Source: CAYRHJ01 sp964424105 (GTDB taxonomy: Bacteria; Planctomycetota; Phycisphaerae; UBA1845). From it: 64,000 bases of DNA. The notes beneath the pieces are model-generated. The model had not been told where the DNA came from. It ran no database searches and saw nothing but the letters and a program-made list of their open reading frames with translations. This document shows, in pieces, positions 8,078 to 18,200 of this stretch. Where the stretch lies: contig CAYRHJ010000018.1 of assembly GCA_964424105.1 (NCBI GenBank), forward strand, positions 1 through 64,000. Direction: 5' to 3'. Position 1 is the first letter of the stretch, and each line of letters begins with the position of its first letter. Made by a program: the position numbers and the translations under genes.

Positions 8078-8189
8078 GGTCTTGCTCGCGGAATCTGAGA
8101 TTGGTGGAGTAGGCGGGGGCTGATGCCCGTAGTGGCTGAATGTATTATTGAGTGATGAGGGGTGGGCGAAGTCCCGTTGGAGGAAAACC

Positions 8190-8915
8190 GTGGCACGCAC
8201 GAGCGTCAGGTATCAGAAGCAGTTGGAAGCACTAGGTTCGCTGGGAAGCGTTTCGCTGGAACAAGGGATCGAGAAGCTCAAAGAATTGGCGGGCATTTCA
8301 GCAGATCGGACGTATAAGAACGGACGTTCGCGGAAGAAAGTGAACCAGACGGTGGAATTGGTGATGCATCTGGGCATCGATCCCAAACAGGCTGACCAGA
8401 TGTTGCGCGGAGCGGTCTCGCTTCCCAAGGGGACGGGCCGGACGCAGCGCGTGGTGGCGTTTTGCGATGAATCGGAGGTTCAGGCGGCCAAGGAGGCTGG
8501 GGCTATTGAAGCCGGCTCGGATGAGCTGATTGCAAAGATTTCTGGCGGGTGGATGGATTTCGACGTAGCGATTTCGCATCCCAAGTTGATGGGCAAGGTG
8601 GGCAAGCTGGGCCGCGTGCTGGGTCCGCAAGGTAAGATGCCGTCGCCGAAGGCGGGCACGGTGACGGCGGACATTGCCACGACCGTGAAGGAGTTTTCCG
8701 CGGGCAAGATCGAGTATCGCAACGACGCGGGCGGCAATATTCACCTGCCGGTCGGTAAGATGAGTTTTTCGGTCGCGGACTTGAAAGAGAACATCGAGGC
8801 TGTGGTGTCGCACGTTCAGCGGATGAAGCCCACTGCGGCCAAGGGTCAGTATATCAAGCGAGTTTGCTTATCCGGCAGTCACACGCCCTCGGTATCGTTG
8901 TCGTTGGGTTCTTGA
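8190..8915 (+). CDS. rplA: 50S ribosomal protein L1
   Basis: L1 forms the mobile stalk that moves deacylated tRNA out of the E site and is usually an autogenous repressor of rplK-rplA. I chose the GTG at 8190 because TTGGAGGAAAACC precedes it and the protein then starts VARTSVRYQKQLEAL; an in-frame ATG at 8148 would add 14 non-conserved residues. The 241-residue product contains SHPKLMGKVGKLGRVLGPQG followed by MPSPKAGTV, the L1 signature. Confidence 0.97.
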   Translation: MARTSVRYQKQLEALGSLGSVSLEQGIEKLKELAGISADRTYKNGRSRKKVNQTVELVMHLGIDPKQADQMLRGAVSLPKGTGRTQRVVAFCDESEVQAAKEAGAIEAGSDELIAKISGGWMDFDVAISHPKLMGKVGKLGRVLGPQGKMPSPKAGTVTADIATTVKEFSAGKIEYRNDAGGNIHLPVGKMSFSVADLKENIEAVVSHVQRMKPTAAKGQYIKRVCLSGSHTPSVSLSLGS

Positions 8916-8939
8916 GAGAAATGAAGGAGGTTTTCGGGA

Positions 8940-9479
8940 ATGAGTCGGCAGCTTAAGGATCTAATGACCGAATCGTTGCGGGAACGATATGCGCAAGTTG
9001 ATGAGGCTTGCGTTGTTAATATAACGGGATTGAACGTGGCAGAAACGATCCGATTTCGGCGTTCGCTGATATCGAAGAACATGCGGGTGAGCGTGGTGAA
9101 GAACAGCCTGGCGCGTCGCGCGTTCGCTGGCGGGGCGCTGGAGCCGCTGGGTCGATCGTTGGTGGGACCCTGTGCGCTGGTGACGGGCGGCTCGGCGATT
9201 TCCGTGGCCCGCGAGATCATTGACCTGGCCAAGGCGCTTCCCAAGGTGGAGTTGAAGTCCGCGTTGTTGGCGGGGGAGTCTGAAGTTCTTCCGTTGGAAG
9301 AGGTGGCTCAACTGAAGAGTCAGCCGGAACTGATCGGCGACGTGGCGATGTTGATCGCGTCGCCGGGTCGGGCGTTGGCGGCGTGTTTGAAGTCCGCGCA
9401 GTCGAAGATTGCCGGTTGTTTGAAGGCCTTGGCGGAGGCGGAGGCGGAGGCGGAGCATGGAGAAGTCGCCGAGGCGTAG
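8940..9479 (+). CDS. rplJ: 50S ribosomal protein L10
   Basis: 179 residues; a strong AAGGAGG precedes the ATG. L10 anchors L7/L12 dimers to the L11 region. The N-terminal rRNA-binding domain contains RFRRSLISKNMRVSVVKNSLARRA. The C-terminal helix that binds L7/L12 ends in an Ala/Glu-rich run (AEAEAEAEHGEVAEA). Only 24 bases separate it from rplA, so no L10-leader structure fits in front of it. Confidence 0.96.
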   Translation: MSRQLKDLMTESLRERYAQVDEACVVNITGLNVAETIRFRRSLISKNMRVSVVKNSLARRAFAGGALEPLGRSLVGPCALVTGGSAISVAREIIDLAKALPKVELKSALLAGESEVLPLEEVAQLKSQPELIGDVAMLIASPGRALAACLKSAQSKIAGCLKALAEAEAEAEHGEVAEA

Positions 9480-9617
9480 TGGTTCGTGGAGGCTTAGGGA
9501 AATTGAAAATGGAATTCCGTGACGTGAATTGACCGGTCTCGCTGGTTGGAGATGAAATGGCGCTGCGTGGCGTCTCCGTTCGGTTCGGCGGATTCATGAT
9601 TGAGGGAGATTGGAACG

Positions 9618-10022
9618 ATGGCAGAAGCCCCGGCTAAGGAGTTCAGTGCGGATATTAAGGCGCTGGCAGAGAAATTGGTTTCCATGACGATTAGGGATGC
9701 GCAATCGCTGGTGGATTGCCTGAAGGCGGAACACGGAATCGAGCCGGCGGGCGGCGGCATGATGATGGCGGCTGCGATGGGCGGCGGAGAGGCGGCGGTT
9801 GTGGAAGAACAGACGTCTTTCGACGTGGTTCTGGTGGCAGCCGGCGACAAGAAGATTCAAGTGATCAAGGTGGTTCGGGCGGCGACGGCATTGGGTCTGA
9901 AGGAAGCGAAGGACCTGGTGGATGGCGCGCCGAAATCCGTGAAAGAGGGCTTGTCCAAGGAAGACGCGGAGAAGCTGAAGAAGGAATTGGAAGAAGCCGG
10001 CGCTGCGGTGGAGATCAAGTAG
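9618..10022 (+). CDS. rplL: 50S ribosomal protein L7/L12
   Basis: The ATG at 9618 preceded by GAGGGAGATT is preferred over an in-frame TTG at 9600. The 134-residue stalk protein has an N-terminal dimerisation helix and a flexible Gly/Ala/Met-rich hinge (GGGMMMAAAMGGGEAA). Its C-terminal factor-binding domain contains KKIQVIKVVRAATALGLKEA and KDLVDGAPKSVKEGLSKEDA. Ending VEIK is typical. Confidence 0.98.
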   Translation: MAEAPAKEFSADIKALAEKLVSMTIRDAQSLVDCLKAEHGIEPAGGGMMMAAAMGGGEAAVVEEQTSFDVVLVAAGDKKIQVIKVVRAATALGLKEAKDLVDGAPKSVKEGLSKEDAEKLKKELEEAGAAVEIK

Positions 10023-10181
10023 GTCCGACTCGCATTGGTGTGTCGTGCGGACACTGTCGTCGCAGTTTGGCGTCTTCGGTTCAGGCTGACGTGTTGTGGA
10101 TGGTGTTGGTGCAGGTATTCGTAACTGTCGCAGCCTGTGAAGCCGTGATGGTGGCGATACTTGGAGCCGATCTATGTGCGT

Positions 10182-10201
10182 CCGCTCCCTGACGGTCGCG
10201 G
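10182..10201 (+). repeat. Copy 2 of dispersed CCGCTCCCTGACGRTCGCGG element
   Basis: CCGCTCCCTGACGGTCGCGG. Its last eight bases are also the first eight bases of the tandem 21-bp array, so the array appears to have grown out of the 3' half of this element. Confidence 0.65.
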
Positions 10202-10306
10202 CTCTGAAAGAAACGGTCGCGGCTCTGAAAGAAGCGGTCGCGGCTCTGAAAGAAGCGGTCGCGGCTCTGAAAGAAACGGTCGCGGCTCTGAAAGAAACGG
10301 TCGCGG
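10194..10306 (+). repeat. Tandem 21-bp repeat, five units plus a partial unit
   Basis: Units GGTCGCGGCTCTGAAAGAA followed by A or G and then C lie at 10194, 10215, 10236, 10257 and 10278, with a partial unit at 10299. Only one position varies. Because 21 is a multiple of three, one frame reads a perfect heptad series (KETVAAL / KEAVAAL) and another reads RGSERNG. No Shine-Dalgarno or homology supports translation. Confidence 0.85.
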
Positions 10307-10734
10307 GTCGGTTAAGATGCCAACACCGCGAAAGACGACACTGGCTCGAGGGCGACGTCAGTCTTGACGAGCGTGCGTTTTTGTTGGCGGCGGTCGGAAG
10401 GGATTTACGGTAGCAGCCATGTGGCGGGTGCTGACACTATTATCAAGTTGGCACAAACATCGTTTTTGGTTCGTACATCACCGTTCAGCGGGACAGGCCG
10501 AGGTTGTTCGCGACAACGCGAACTCGTCGCAGAAATGCGTCGCCGGGGCGCTCGGTCGAACAGATAGCTGACACGGTGACTCAAGCGTCCCCCAGTGATT
10601 GAGTGGAAGACCGGGCGCGGTCCGTGTATGGGCTGCGCGGTGTCGCTGCGCGGTGATTTTTGTCGAATGCAGCGAGACGCCATGGATGTGGTATTTGGGC
10701 GCTCTAACAAGACCGTGTAACGGTCCGTCAAGGA

Positions 10735-10788
10735 CCGCTCCCTGACCCGTTTGCGTGCGGTCCACGCACAGGCAGGCGGTCGCGGCTC
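10735..10788 (+). repeat. Interrupted copy of the CCGCTCCCTGACG element
   Basis: CCGCTCCCTGAC (10735-10746) is separated from GGTCGCGGCTC (10778-10788) by 31 bases that can form the hairpin TGCGTG-CGGTC-CACGCA. GGAAAGA follows, resembling the continuation in the tandem array. It looks like an element with a small insertion. Confidence 0.5.
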
Positions 10789-10850
10789 GGAAAGAGATGG
10801 CTGCGGCCCGGGATTTTAAGAGTGGCCTGGCAAAACAAAAGGAATGAGAC

Positions 10851-13800
10851 ATGGGCAAACCGGTGACGATTCGGAGCTTTGCCAAGCTGGGTGACGCCAA
10901 GCCGATCCCCAACCTGATTGACATTCAGCGGGCGTCGTACGACCGATTTCTTCAGGCGGATGCCGACCCGGCCCAACGTGAACCGCGGGGTTTCGAGGGG
11001 TTGCTGCGCGAGGTGTTTCCGATCGAGAGTTACGACGGAAACATGGCGTTGCAGTACGTGTGTTATGAGTTGGGCAAGGCTCGATACACGCCGGATGAAT
11101 GCCGGCAGTTGCGATTGACGTATGGCATGCCCTTTCGGATTCGCGTTCGTCTGATTCGCAAGGACATTGACGAGATTCAGGAGGATCTGATCTATTTCGG
11201 GGAGTTGCCGATCATGATCGGCGGGGGCGAGTTCATCATTAACGGGGCGGAGCGCGTCATCGTTTCGCAGTTGCACCGCTCACCGGGGGTGGATTTCGTC
11301 AAGGATCAGGTCGAGGGGGACCGCGCGTTTCACGGTTGCCGAATTATTCCGGAGCGAGGCAGTTGGATCGAGGTGAACGTGACCAAGAAGGACCTCTTGG
11401 CGGTTCGTATCGACCAATCCAGCAAGATCGCGGCGACCACGTTCATCCGGGCGATGGATGAACGATTCGGCAGCGATGAAGCCATCGTGCAGGAGTTTTA
11501 CAAGACCAAGACGGTTCGAGCATCACAGCTCAAACCGGAGATGTACAGCGTCACGACGATCGTAGACGAGGAAAAAGATGAGGAGATCGTGAAAGCGGGT
11601 TGCCAGATCGGCGACGCGGTGACGCGGTTGGGGGAGATGAGCGGGGCGTCGTTCAAGGTGATCGAAAAGCCGGGTGATCCGCTGATCCTGAACACGCTGG
11701 CGGAGGACAGCACTCGAACGCATGAAGAGGCTTTGGTGCGGATTTACAATCGCTTGCGTCCGGGTAATCCGCCGCAACTGGACAAGGCTAGGAAGTTGTT
11801 CCAGGAGAAGTTTTTCGATGAGAATCGATATCGCCTGGGCAAGGTGGGGCGGTTCCGATTGAATCGCAAGCTTGACCTGGGGGTGGACGACTCGGTGATG
11901 ACGCTGCGGGCCGACGACGTGGTGGCGTGCGTGAAGTACGTGATCCTGCTTCGGACGGGTGAGTCGCGGTTCGAGGTGGATGACATCGACCATTTGGGGA
12001 ACCGCCGTTTGCGGACGATTGACGAGTTGGCTACGGATGAGATTCGGAAGGGGTTTTTGAAGCTGCGTCGTACGGTGCAGGAGAGGATGAGCCTGAAGGA
12101 CCCGGATCAACTGGGCCGGATCGCGGAGCTGGTCAATACGAAATCGGTGAGTTCGGCTATCGAGTTTTTCTTCGGGCGGAGTGAATTGTCGCAGGTGGTG
12201 GACCAGACGAACCCGCTGTCGCAATTGACGCACGAACGGCGGTTGTCGGCGTTGGGTCCGGGCGGATTGAATCGCAAGCGTGCGGGCTTTGAAGTTCGGG
12301 ACGTGCACATCAGCCATTACGGACGCATCTGTCCGATCGAGACGCCGGAAGGCACGAATATCGGCTTGATCGCGTCGCTGAGCATTTACAGTTCGGTGGA
12401 TGAATACGGGTTTCTGGTGACACCGTATCGGAAGGTTGACAAGAACGGCAAGGTGGCGACGGACGTGGTGTATCTGCGTGCGGACGAGGAAATGCGTCAC
12501 GTGTTGGCACCGCCGGAATCGATCGACCCCAAGACAGGCAAGTTGCATGACGGTCTGCATATCGTGCGGGCCCGCGGTGAGCTGAGTCAGTCGGAGGCGG
12601 GCGAGGTCGATTACGTGGACATGTCTCCCAAGCAGACGGTGGGGGTGTCGGCGTCTCTGGTCCCCTTCCTGGAGCACGACGACGCGAACCGTGCGTTGAT
12701 GGGATCGAACATGCAGCGTCAAGCGGTTCCGCTGTTGCGGGTGGAGCCGCCGGTGGTGGCGACGGGCGTGGAGAAGTCGGTGGGAGCGAACAGCGGGATG
12801 CTGGTTCGGGCGGGCAAGGGCGGCGTGGTGACGTACGTGGACGCGCTGCGCATCGTGATCGACGAGACCGAGGAGTACGTCCTTCGCAAGTTTCAGGGAT
12901 TGAACGAGCGTACGTGTTTGAATCAACGACCGATCGTGAGACTGGGGGATCGGGTGGTGGCTGGGCAAACCATCGCCGATGGTCCGGCGACGTTGCAGGG
13001 GGAGTTGTCGCTGGGTCGAAACATTCTGGTCGCGTTCATGACCATGGATGGATACAACTTCGAGGACGCCATTCTGATCAGCGAGCGACTGGTGAAGGAA
13101 GACGTGTTCACCAGTATTCACATCGATGAATATGACGTGGAGATCCGAGAGACCAAGCTGGGCAAGGAAGAGTTCACCAACGACATTCCCAACGTCAGCG
13201 AAAAGGCATTGGGACGTTTGGATGAGCACGGCGTGGTGACCGTGGGGACGCACGTGCGGGCCGGCGACATCCTGGTCGGGAAAGTCAGCCCGAAGTCGAA
13301 GAGTGAGTTAAGCCCGGAGGAGAAGCTCCTGCATGCGATCTTCGGCCGGGCGGGTGAAGACGTGAAGAACGATTCACTGGAACTGCCCGCGGGGGAGGAA
13401 GGGATCGTCATCGACACGAAGCGCTTCAGCCGTCGGGTGAACATGACGGAAGAGCAGAAGAAGCAGCTTCAGTTGGACATCGCGGCGTACAAGAAGGAGA
13501 TCGATGCGGCCATCATCGCGGCTTTCCGGCAGTTGTGCGCGGCCATGGCGGACGCGATCGGTTCGGAGATGGTGGACGCAACGACTCGGCAGATCGTGGG
13601 CAAGAGCGATCTTGATGAAGTGGTGTTGGAGCAGATCGAGGGATTCACGCCGCAGGTCGAGACGCGGGATTTGAAGTGGGTCAAGCCGGTGTCGATGCGT
13701 CCCAAGGCGTTGGAAGTCGTGGATAAGTATTGGCCACGACTTTTTGAATTGATTGAGGAGCGCGATCGGAAGGTTGCGCAGATGAAGCGTGGCGATGAAC

Positions 13801-14627
13801 TGCCGTCGGGCGTTTTGGAGATGGTGAAGGTCTATGTGGCGACGAAGCGGTCGTTGTCGGTCGGCGACAAGATGGCTGGTCGTCATGGCAACAAGGGTGT
13901 GATCGCGAAGATTCTTCCGGTGGAGGACATGCCGTTTCTGGATGACGGGACGCCCGTTGATATTTGTTTGAACCCGTTGGGGGTGCCCTCGCGTATGAAC
14001 GTGGGACAGATTCTGGAGACGCATCTGGGTTGGGCGGCGAAGATCCTGGGTTTTCAGGCGGTGACACCGGTGTTCGATGGCGCGAAGGAGCACGAGATTC
14101 ACACGGTGATTCAGGAAGCGAACGAGCGGGTTCGCGAATTCAAGAAAGACGTGAACGCGGCGGGGCAGGTGAATGGTGAATTCCGGGTGTTCGCGGAGAT
14201 GCCCTACGGCGGGAAGATTCGGCTGTATGACGGTCGCACGGGCGAACCGTTCGATCAGACGGTGACGGTGGGTTACATCTACATGATGAAGCTGCATCAT
14301 CTGGTAGATGACAAGATTCACGCGCGGGCGACGGGACCCTACAGCTTGATTACGCAGCAGCCGTTGGGAGGCAAAGCCCGAACGGGAGGTCAGCGATTCG
14401 GCGAGATGGAAGTTTGGGGTTTGGAGGCGTACGGGGCAGCGTACATTCTGCAAGAGTTGTTGACGGTCAAGAGCGATGACGTGGAGGGTCGGACGAAGCT
14501 GTACGAGTCTATGGTCAAGGGCACGAACACGCTGGAGGCGGGAACACCGGTTTCATTTGACGTGTTGTGCAATGAGATTCGGGGTCTTGGACTGAATATA
14601 CAGTTGGAAAAGAAGCGGGTCATGTGA
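10851..14627 (+). CDS. rpoB: DNA-directed RNA polymerase subunit beta
   Basis: A 1258-residue catalytic subunit. Visible landmarks are GERVIVSQLHRSPGV near the start and the rifampicin region DQTNPLSQLTHERRLSALGP with Asp, His and Ser at the usual resistance positions. The flap and lobe signatures YGRICPIETPEGTNIGL, GDKMAGRHGNKGVI and GGKARTGGQRFGEMEVWGLE are also present. The C-terminus pairs with RpoC. An AAGGAATGAG leader precedes the ATG. The gene is separated from rplL by an unusually long repeat spacer and from rpoC by an intervening acetyltransferase gene. Confidence 0.98.
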   Translation: MGKPVTIRSFAKLGDAKPIPNLIDIQRASYDRFLQADADPAQREPRGFEGLLREVFPIESYDGNMALQYVCYELGKARYTPDECRQLRLTYGMPFRIRVRLIRKDIDEIQEDLIYFGELPIMIGGGEFIINGAERVIVSQLHRSPGVDFVKDQVEGDRAFHGCRIIPERGSWIEVNVTKKDLLAVRIDQSSKIAATTFIRAMDERFGSDEAIVQEFYKTKTVRASQLKPEMYSVTTIVDEEKDEEIVKAGCQIGDAVTRLGEMSGASFKVIEKPGDPLILNTLAEDSTRTHEEALVRIYNRLRPGNPPQLDKARKLFQEKFFDENRYRLGKVGRFRLNRKLDLGVDDSVMTLRADDVVACVKYVILLRTGESRFEVDDIDHLGNRRLRTIDELATDEIRKGFLKLRRTVQERMSLKDPDQLGRIAELVNTKSVSSAIEFFFGRSELSQVVDQTNPLSQLTHERRLSALGPGGLNRKRAGFEVRDVHISHYGRICPIETPEGTNIGLIASLSIYSSVDEYGFLVTPYRKVDKNGKVATDVVYLRADEEMRHVLAPPESIDPKTGKLHDGLHIVRARGELSQSEAGEVDYVDMSPKQTVGVSASLVPFLEHDDANRALMGSNMQRQAVPLLRVEPPVVATGVEKSVGANSGMLVRAGKGGVVTYVDALRIVIDETEEYVLRKFQGLNERTCLNQRPIVRLGDRVVAGQTIADGPATLQGELSLGRNILVAFMTMDGYNFEDAILISERLVKEDVFTSIHIDEYDVEIRETKLGKEEFTNDIPNVSEKALGRLDEHGVVTVGTHVRAGDILVGKVSPKSKSELSPEEKLLHAIFGRAGEDVKNDSLELPAGEEGIVIDTKRFSRRVNMTEEQKKQLQLDIAAYKKEIDAAIIAAFRQLCAAMADAIGSEMVDATTRQIVGKSDLDEVVLEQIEGFTPQVETRDLKWVKPVSMRPKALEVVDKYWPRLFELIEERDRKVAQMKRGDELPSGVLEMVKVYVATKRSLSVGDKMAGRHGNKGVIAKILPVEDMPFLDDGTPVDICLNPLGVPSRMNVGQILETHLGWAAKILGFQAVTPVFDGAKEHEIHTVIQEANERVREFKKDVNAAGQVNGEFRVFAEMPYGGKIRLYDGRTGEPFDQTVTVGYIYMMKLHHLVDDKIHARATGPYSLITQQPLGGKARTGGQRFGEMEVWGLEAYGAAYILQELLTVKSDDVEGRTKLYESMVKGTNTLEAGTPVSFDVLCNEIRGLGLNIQLEKKRVM

Positions 14628-14667
14628 GGAAGCGTTGGGGGCGAGGCTTGGCTTTGGAGATAGTCTG

Positions 14668-15153
14668 ATGAGCCCGATCGAGTATCAAACGGTTGAGGAT
14701 GTAGACCGGATCGACGTATCCGAGTTGTCCAATTTCTATTCAGAGCAGGGCCACCGCACGACCGCGTCGGCGGCCAAGATGCGCCGTATGTTGCAGAACA
14801 GCGTGTGCGTGGTGACGGCCCGTCAGGATGGTCGGCTGATCGGTTTCGCACGCGGCGTGACGGACGGGGTCAACGGGCAGTTAGCGGAATGCAAGCTGGA
14901 CGTGCGGTATCAGGGACCGGCTGCGGTGACGCGCGTCGACGGACGTATCGAGCATGATCAGGCGGGGATCGCATTTGAGATGGCCTCCCGCGTGGTCGAG
15001 TCGTTACGGGAATACGGCGTGGAACTGATCCATGTGTTGGCCTATGGGACGGAAGTGGATTTTTGCGAAGAGTTGGGTTTTAAGCGTGCTGGCGGAATGG
15101 TCGCACTGCAAATGGATACGGCGGAATCAGCGGTGGCCGTCGCCCGGGTTTGA
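14668..15153 (+). CDS. GNAT-family N-acetyltransferase between rpoB and rpoC
   Basis: A predicted acetyl-CoA-dependent acetyltransferase of about 161 residues; substrate unknown. The ATG at 14668 follows TTTGGAGATAG; an in-frame TTG at 14635 is less likely. The beta strands VCVVTARQDGRLIGFARGVTDG and AECKLDVRYQGP, and the C-terminal VDFCEELGFKRAGGMVALQM, fit the GNAT fold (the last resembles FYEKLGF...GM.L). The acetyl-CoA loop, usually Q/RxxGxG/A, appears degenerate (DQAGIAFEMA). It lies 40 bases after rpoB and 76 before rpoC on the same strand, so it is almost certainly cotranscribed with both. Its presence inside rpoBC is unusual. Confidence 0.75.
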   Translation: MSPIEYQTVEDVDRIDVSELSNFYSEQGHRTTASAAKMRRMLQNSVCVVTARQDGRLIGFARGVTDGVNGQLAECKLDVRYQGPAAVTRVDGRIEHDQAGIAFEMASRVVESLREYGVELIHVLAYGTEVDFCEELGFKRAGGMVALQMDTAESAVAVARV

Positions 15154-15229
15154 CAGGGTGTTGAGATTGTCCGGGATTGGGGGCGGTGTATTGGCCGCCT
15201 TAACACTGTCCTGAAAGGATAACGTCGCG

Positions 15230-18200
15230 ATGCTCGGTAACATTTACGACCGGATCAATGATTACGGAAACGTAAAGATCTCGTTGGCTTCGCCCAACGA
15301 CATTCGCGCATGGTCGTTCGGGGAGGTGAAGAAACCTGAAACGATCAACTATCGAACGTATCGCGCGGAGAAGGACGGCCTGTTTTGTGAGCGCATATTC
15401 GGTCCGGAGCGAGATTGGGAGTGCGCCTGTGGGAAATTCAAGGGAACCAAGCACAAGGGCATCATCTGTGACCGATGTGGGGTGAAGGTGACGCATTCGC
15501 GAGTTCGCCGGAAGCGGATGGGTCACATCAATCTGGCAGCGCCGGTGGTGCACATCTGGTTTTTCAAGGCGATGCCCTCCCGCCTGGGCAACCTGCTGGG
15601 TTTGAAGACGGCCGACATGGAGAAGATCGTCTATTTTCAAGACTATGTCGTGGTGGATGGGGGCGACACGCCGTTGAAGGCCTACCAGTTGCTGACGGAA
15701 GAAGAATTCCGCGCGGCGCGTGAAAAGTACGGATCATCGTTTACGGCCATGATGGGCGCGGAGGCGATTCGCCATCTGCTGACATCGTTGAATCTGACGG
15801 AACTGGCAGAAACGCTGCGGGACGGGCTGACCAAGACGAACAGCCAGCAAAAGATCAAGGAACTTACCAAGCGGCTGAAGATCGTGGAGGCGTTGCGGCT
15901 GTCGGATAATGAACCGGAATGGATGGTTCTGGAAGTGATTCCGGTGATCCCGCCGGACTTGCGTCCGCTGGTGCTTCTGGACAGCGGCAATTTCGCCACC
16001 AGCGATTTGAATGATCTGTATCGTCGGATCATCAATCGAAACAACCGCCTGAAGAAGCTGGTCGACTTGAACGCTCCGGAAGTGATTATTCAGAACGAGA
16101 AGCGCATGCTCCAGCAGGCGGTGGACGCGCTGTTCGACAATGGTCGGTGTCGACGTCCGGTGTTGGGATCGAGCAACCGTCCGCTGAAGTCGCTGACGGA
16201 CATGATCAAGGGCAAGCAGGGTCGGTTCCGGGAGAATCTGCTGGGCAAGCGGGTGGATTATTCCGCGCGTTCGGTGATCGTCGTGGGACCGGAGCTGAAG
16301 CTCAATCAATGCGGGTTGCCGAAGATGATCGCGTTGGAGCTGTTTCAGCCGTTCATTATACGCAAGCTGCGCGAGCGGGGGTTGGCCGACACGATCAAGA
16401 GCGCCAAGAAAATGTTGGAACGGCGCGATCAGGAGATTTGGGACATTCTGGAGGAGGTCATCACGAACCACCCGGTTCTTTTGAATCGCGCTCCGACGCT
16501 CCACCGGATGAGTGTTCAAGGATTTCAGCCGATCCTGGTGGAAGGCAATGCCATCAAGATTCACCCATTGGTGTGCAAGGGGTTCAATGCCGACTTCGAC
16601 GGCGACCAAATGGCGGTGCACCTGCCGCTGACCATCGAAGCCCAGGCTGAGGCGCATGTGCTGCTGATGTCCACCAACAACATTTTCAGTCCGGCCAACG
16701 GCTCGCCGGTGATGTCTCCGTCGCAGGATATTGTTTTGGGCATTTTTTATCTGACGACGTCGCACGTCACTCCGAACATCGAGCCGAAGGAGATGAAGCA
16801 TTTTGCCTCGACGTTTGAAGCGATGTACGCCCAATCACTGGGGCGTGTGAACGTTCACGAATGGATTCGGGTGCGGCTGGCCCGGAACAGCGTCATCGAG
16901 GGCCAGAAGAATCCGCCTCGAAATCTGGGTGAACGGGAGTTGGTCACGACGACCGTGGGGCGGTTGCTGTTCAACGACATCCTTCCGAGCGGGATGAGTT
17001 TCTATAATTATTCGTTGTCGCAGAAGGGCTCGGCCAGGGTGATCGCGGATTGTTATCGGCTGATGGGGCGTGCCCGCACGATCACCCTATTGGACGACAT
17101 CAAGTCAACGGGGTTCCGTTACAGCACGCTGGCGGGATTGTCATTCGGGGTGACCGACATGCGCATTCCCGCGGCGAAGCCGAAGATTATCGACGCCGCC
17201 CAAAAGAAGGTGGATCGAGTGGAGCGTGATTATCATCAAGGCGCGCTGACCCCGATGGAGCGGTACAACCAGTTGATCGACGTTTGGATTCATGCCCGCG
17301 AGCAGGTCACCGAGGAAATGATGACGGAGCTTCGCCAGGATCACCGCGATACGAAGGGGCAGTATTCCAAGCCCGGTGAAAAGGGATCGACGGCCTATTT
17401 GAACCCCATTTTTCTGATGACGGAGTCGGGTGCCCGAGGCAGCGTGGATCAGATTCGACAGTTGAGCGGCATGCGGGCGTTGATGGCCAAGCCTTCCGGC
17501 GAGATCATCGAGACGCCGATCACCGCCAACTTCCGCGAGGGGCTGAATGTCTTGCAGTATTTCAGTTCGACGCACGGCGCCCGAAAGGGGTTGGCCGACA
17601 CGGCTTTGAAGACAGCGGATTCGGGCTATTTGACGAGGAAGCTGGCGGACGTGGCCCAGAACGTGATTATCAACATGGTCGATTGTGGAACGATCATGGG
17701 CATCACCAAGGGGACGACGTACAAGGGCGAGGAAGTGGAAATTCCGCTGCGTGAGACGATCGTTGGTCGAACGGCCCGGGACATGATTCGCAACCCTGTC
17801 ACGGATGAAGTGATCGTCAAAGAGAATGAAGTGATCAATTACGCGGTGGCGGACAAGATTGATGAACTCGGTTTGGACACCATTCGCGTGCGGAGTCCGC
17901 TGACGTGCGAAAGCCCGTTGGGCCTGTGTGCCACGTGTTATGGATGGGACATGTCGACCAGTCAAGTCGTGGAAGAGGGGATGGCCATCGGCATTCTGGC
18001 GGCCCAATCGATCGGTGAGCCGGGCACGCAGTTGACCATGCGGACGTTCCATACGGGTGGTGTGGCCTCCCGTTCGGTGGTGGAGAATGAGATTCAGAGT
18101 ACGCAGGCGGGCGTGGTGGTGTACGTGGACCCGTCGTTCGCGGTGAAGGTCCCGGAATACAAAGGTCAAAAGGAGCGAATCGTCGCGATCAAGCACAACG

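Larger units (their letters stand above)
10023..10850. other. 828-bp repeat-filled spacer between rplL and rpoB
   Basis: No gene I can support. The spacer contains one intact and one interrupted copy of the CCGCTCCCTGACG element and five tandem 21-bp units, each listed separately. Transcripts running from rplL to rpoB must cross this DNA, unless rpoB has its own promoter in it; I did not find a convincing one. Confidence 0.6.

Noticed and set aside
10194..10306. CRISPR array
   Set aside because: The units are directly adjacent with no unique spacers, and no cas gene is present.
10174..10413. Open frame of perfect heptads over the 21-bp array as a real gene
   Set aside because: No Shine-Dalgarno, the array itself explains the frame, and the sequence after the array is unlike a coiled coil. 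Kept only as an observation.
11523..13253. Long open frame on the minus strand inside rpoB (576 codons)
   Set aside because: It lies fully antisense to the conserved rpoB, is rich in His, Arg and Gln as expected from the reverse frame of GC-biased DNA, and has no start signal or motif.
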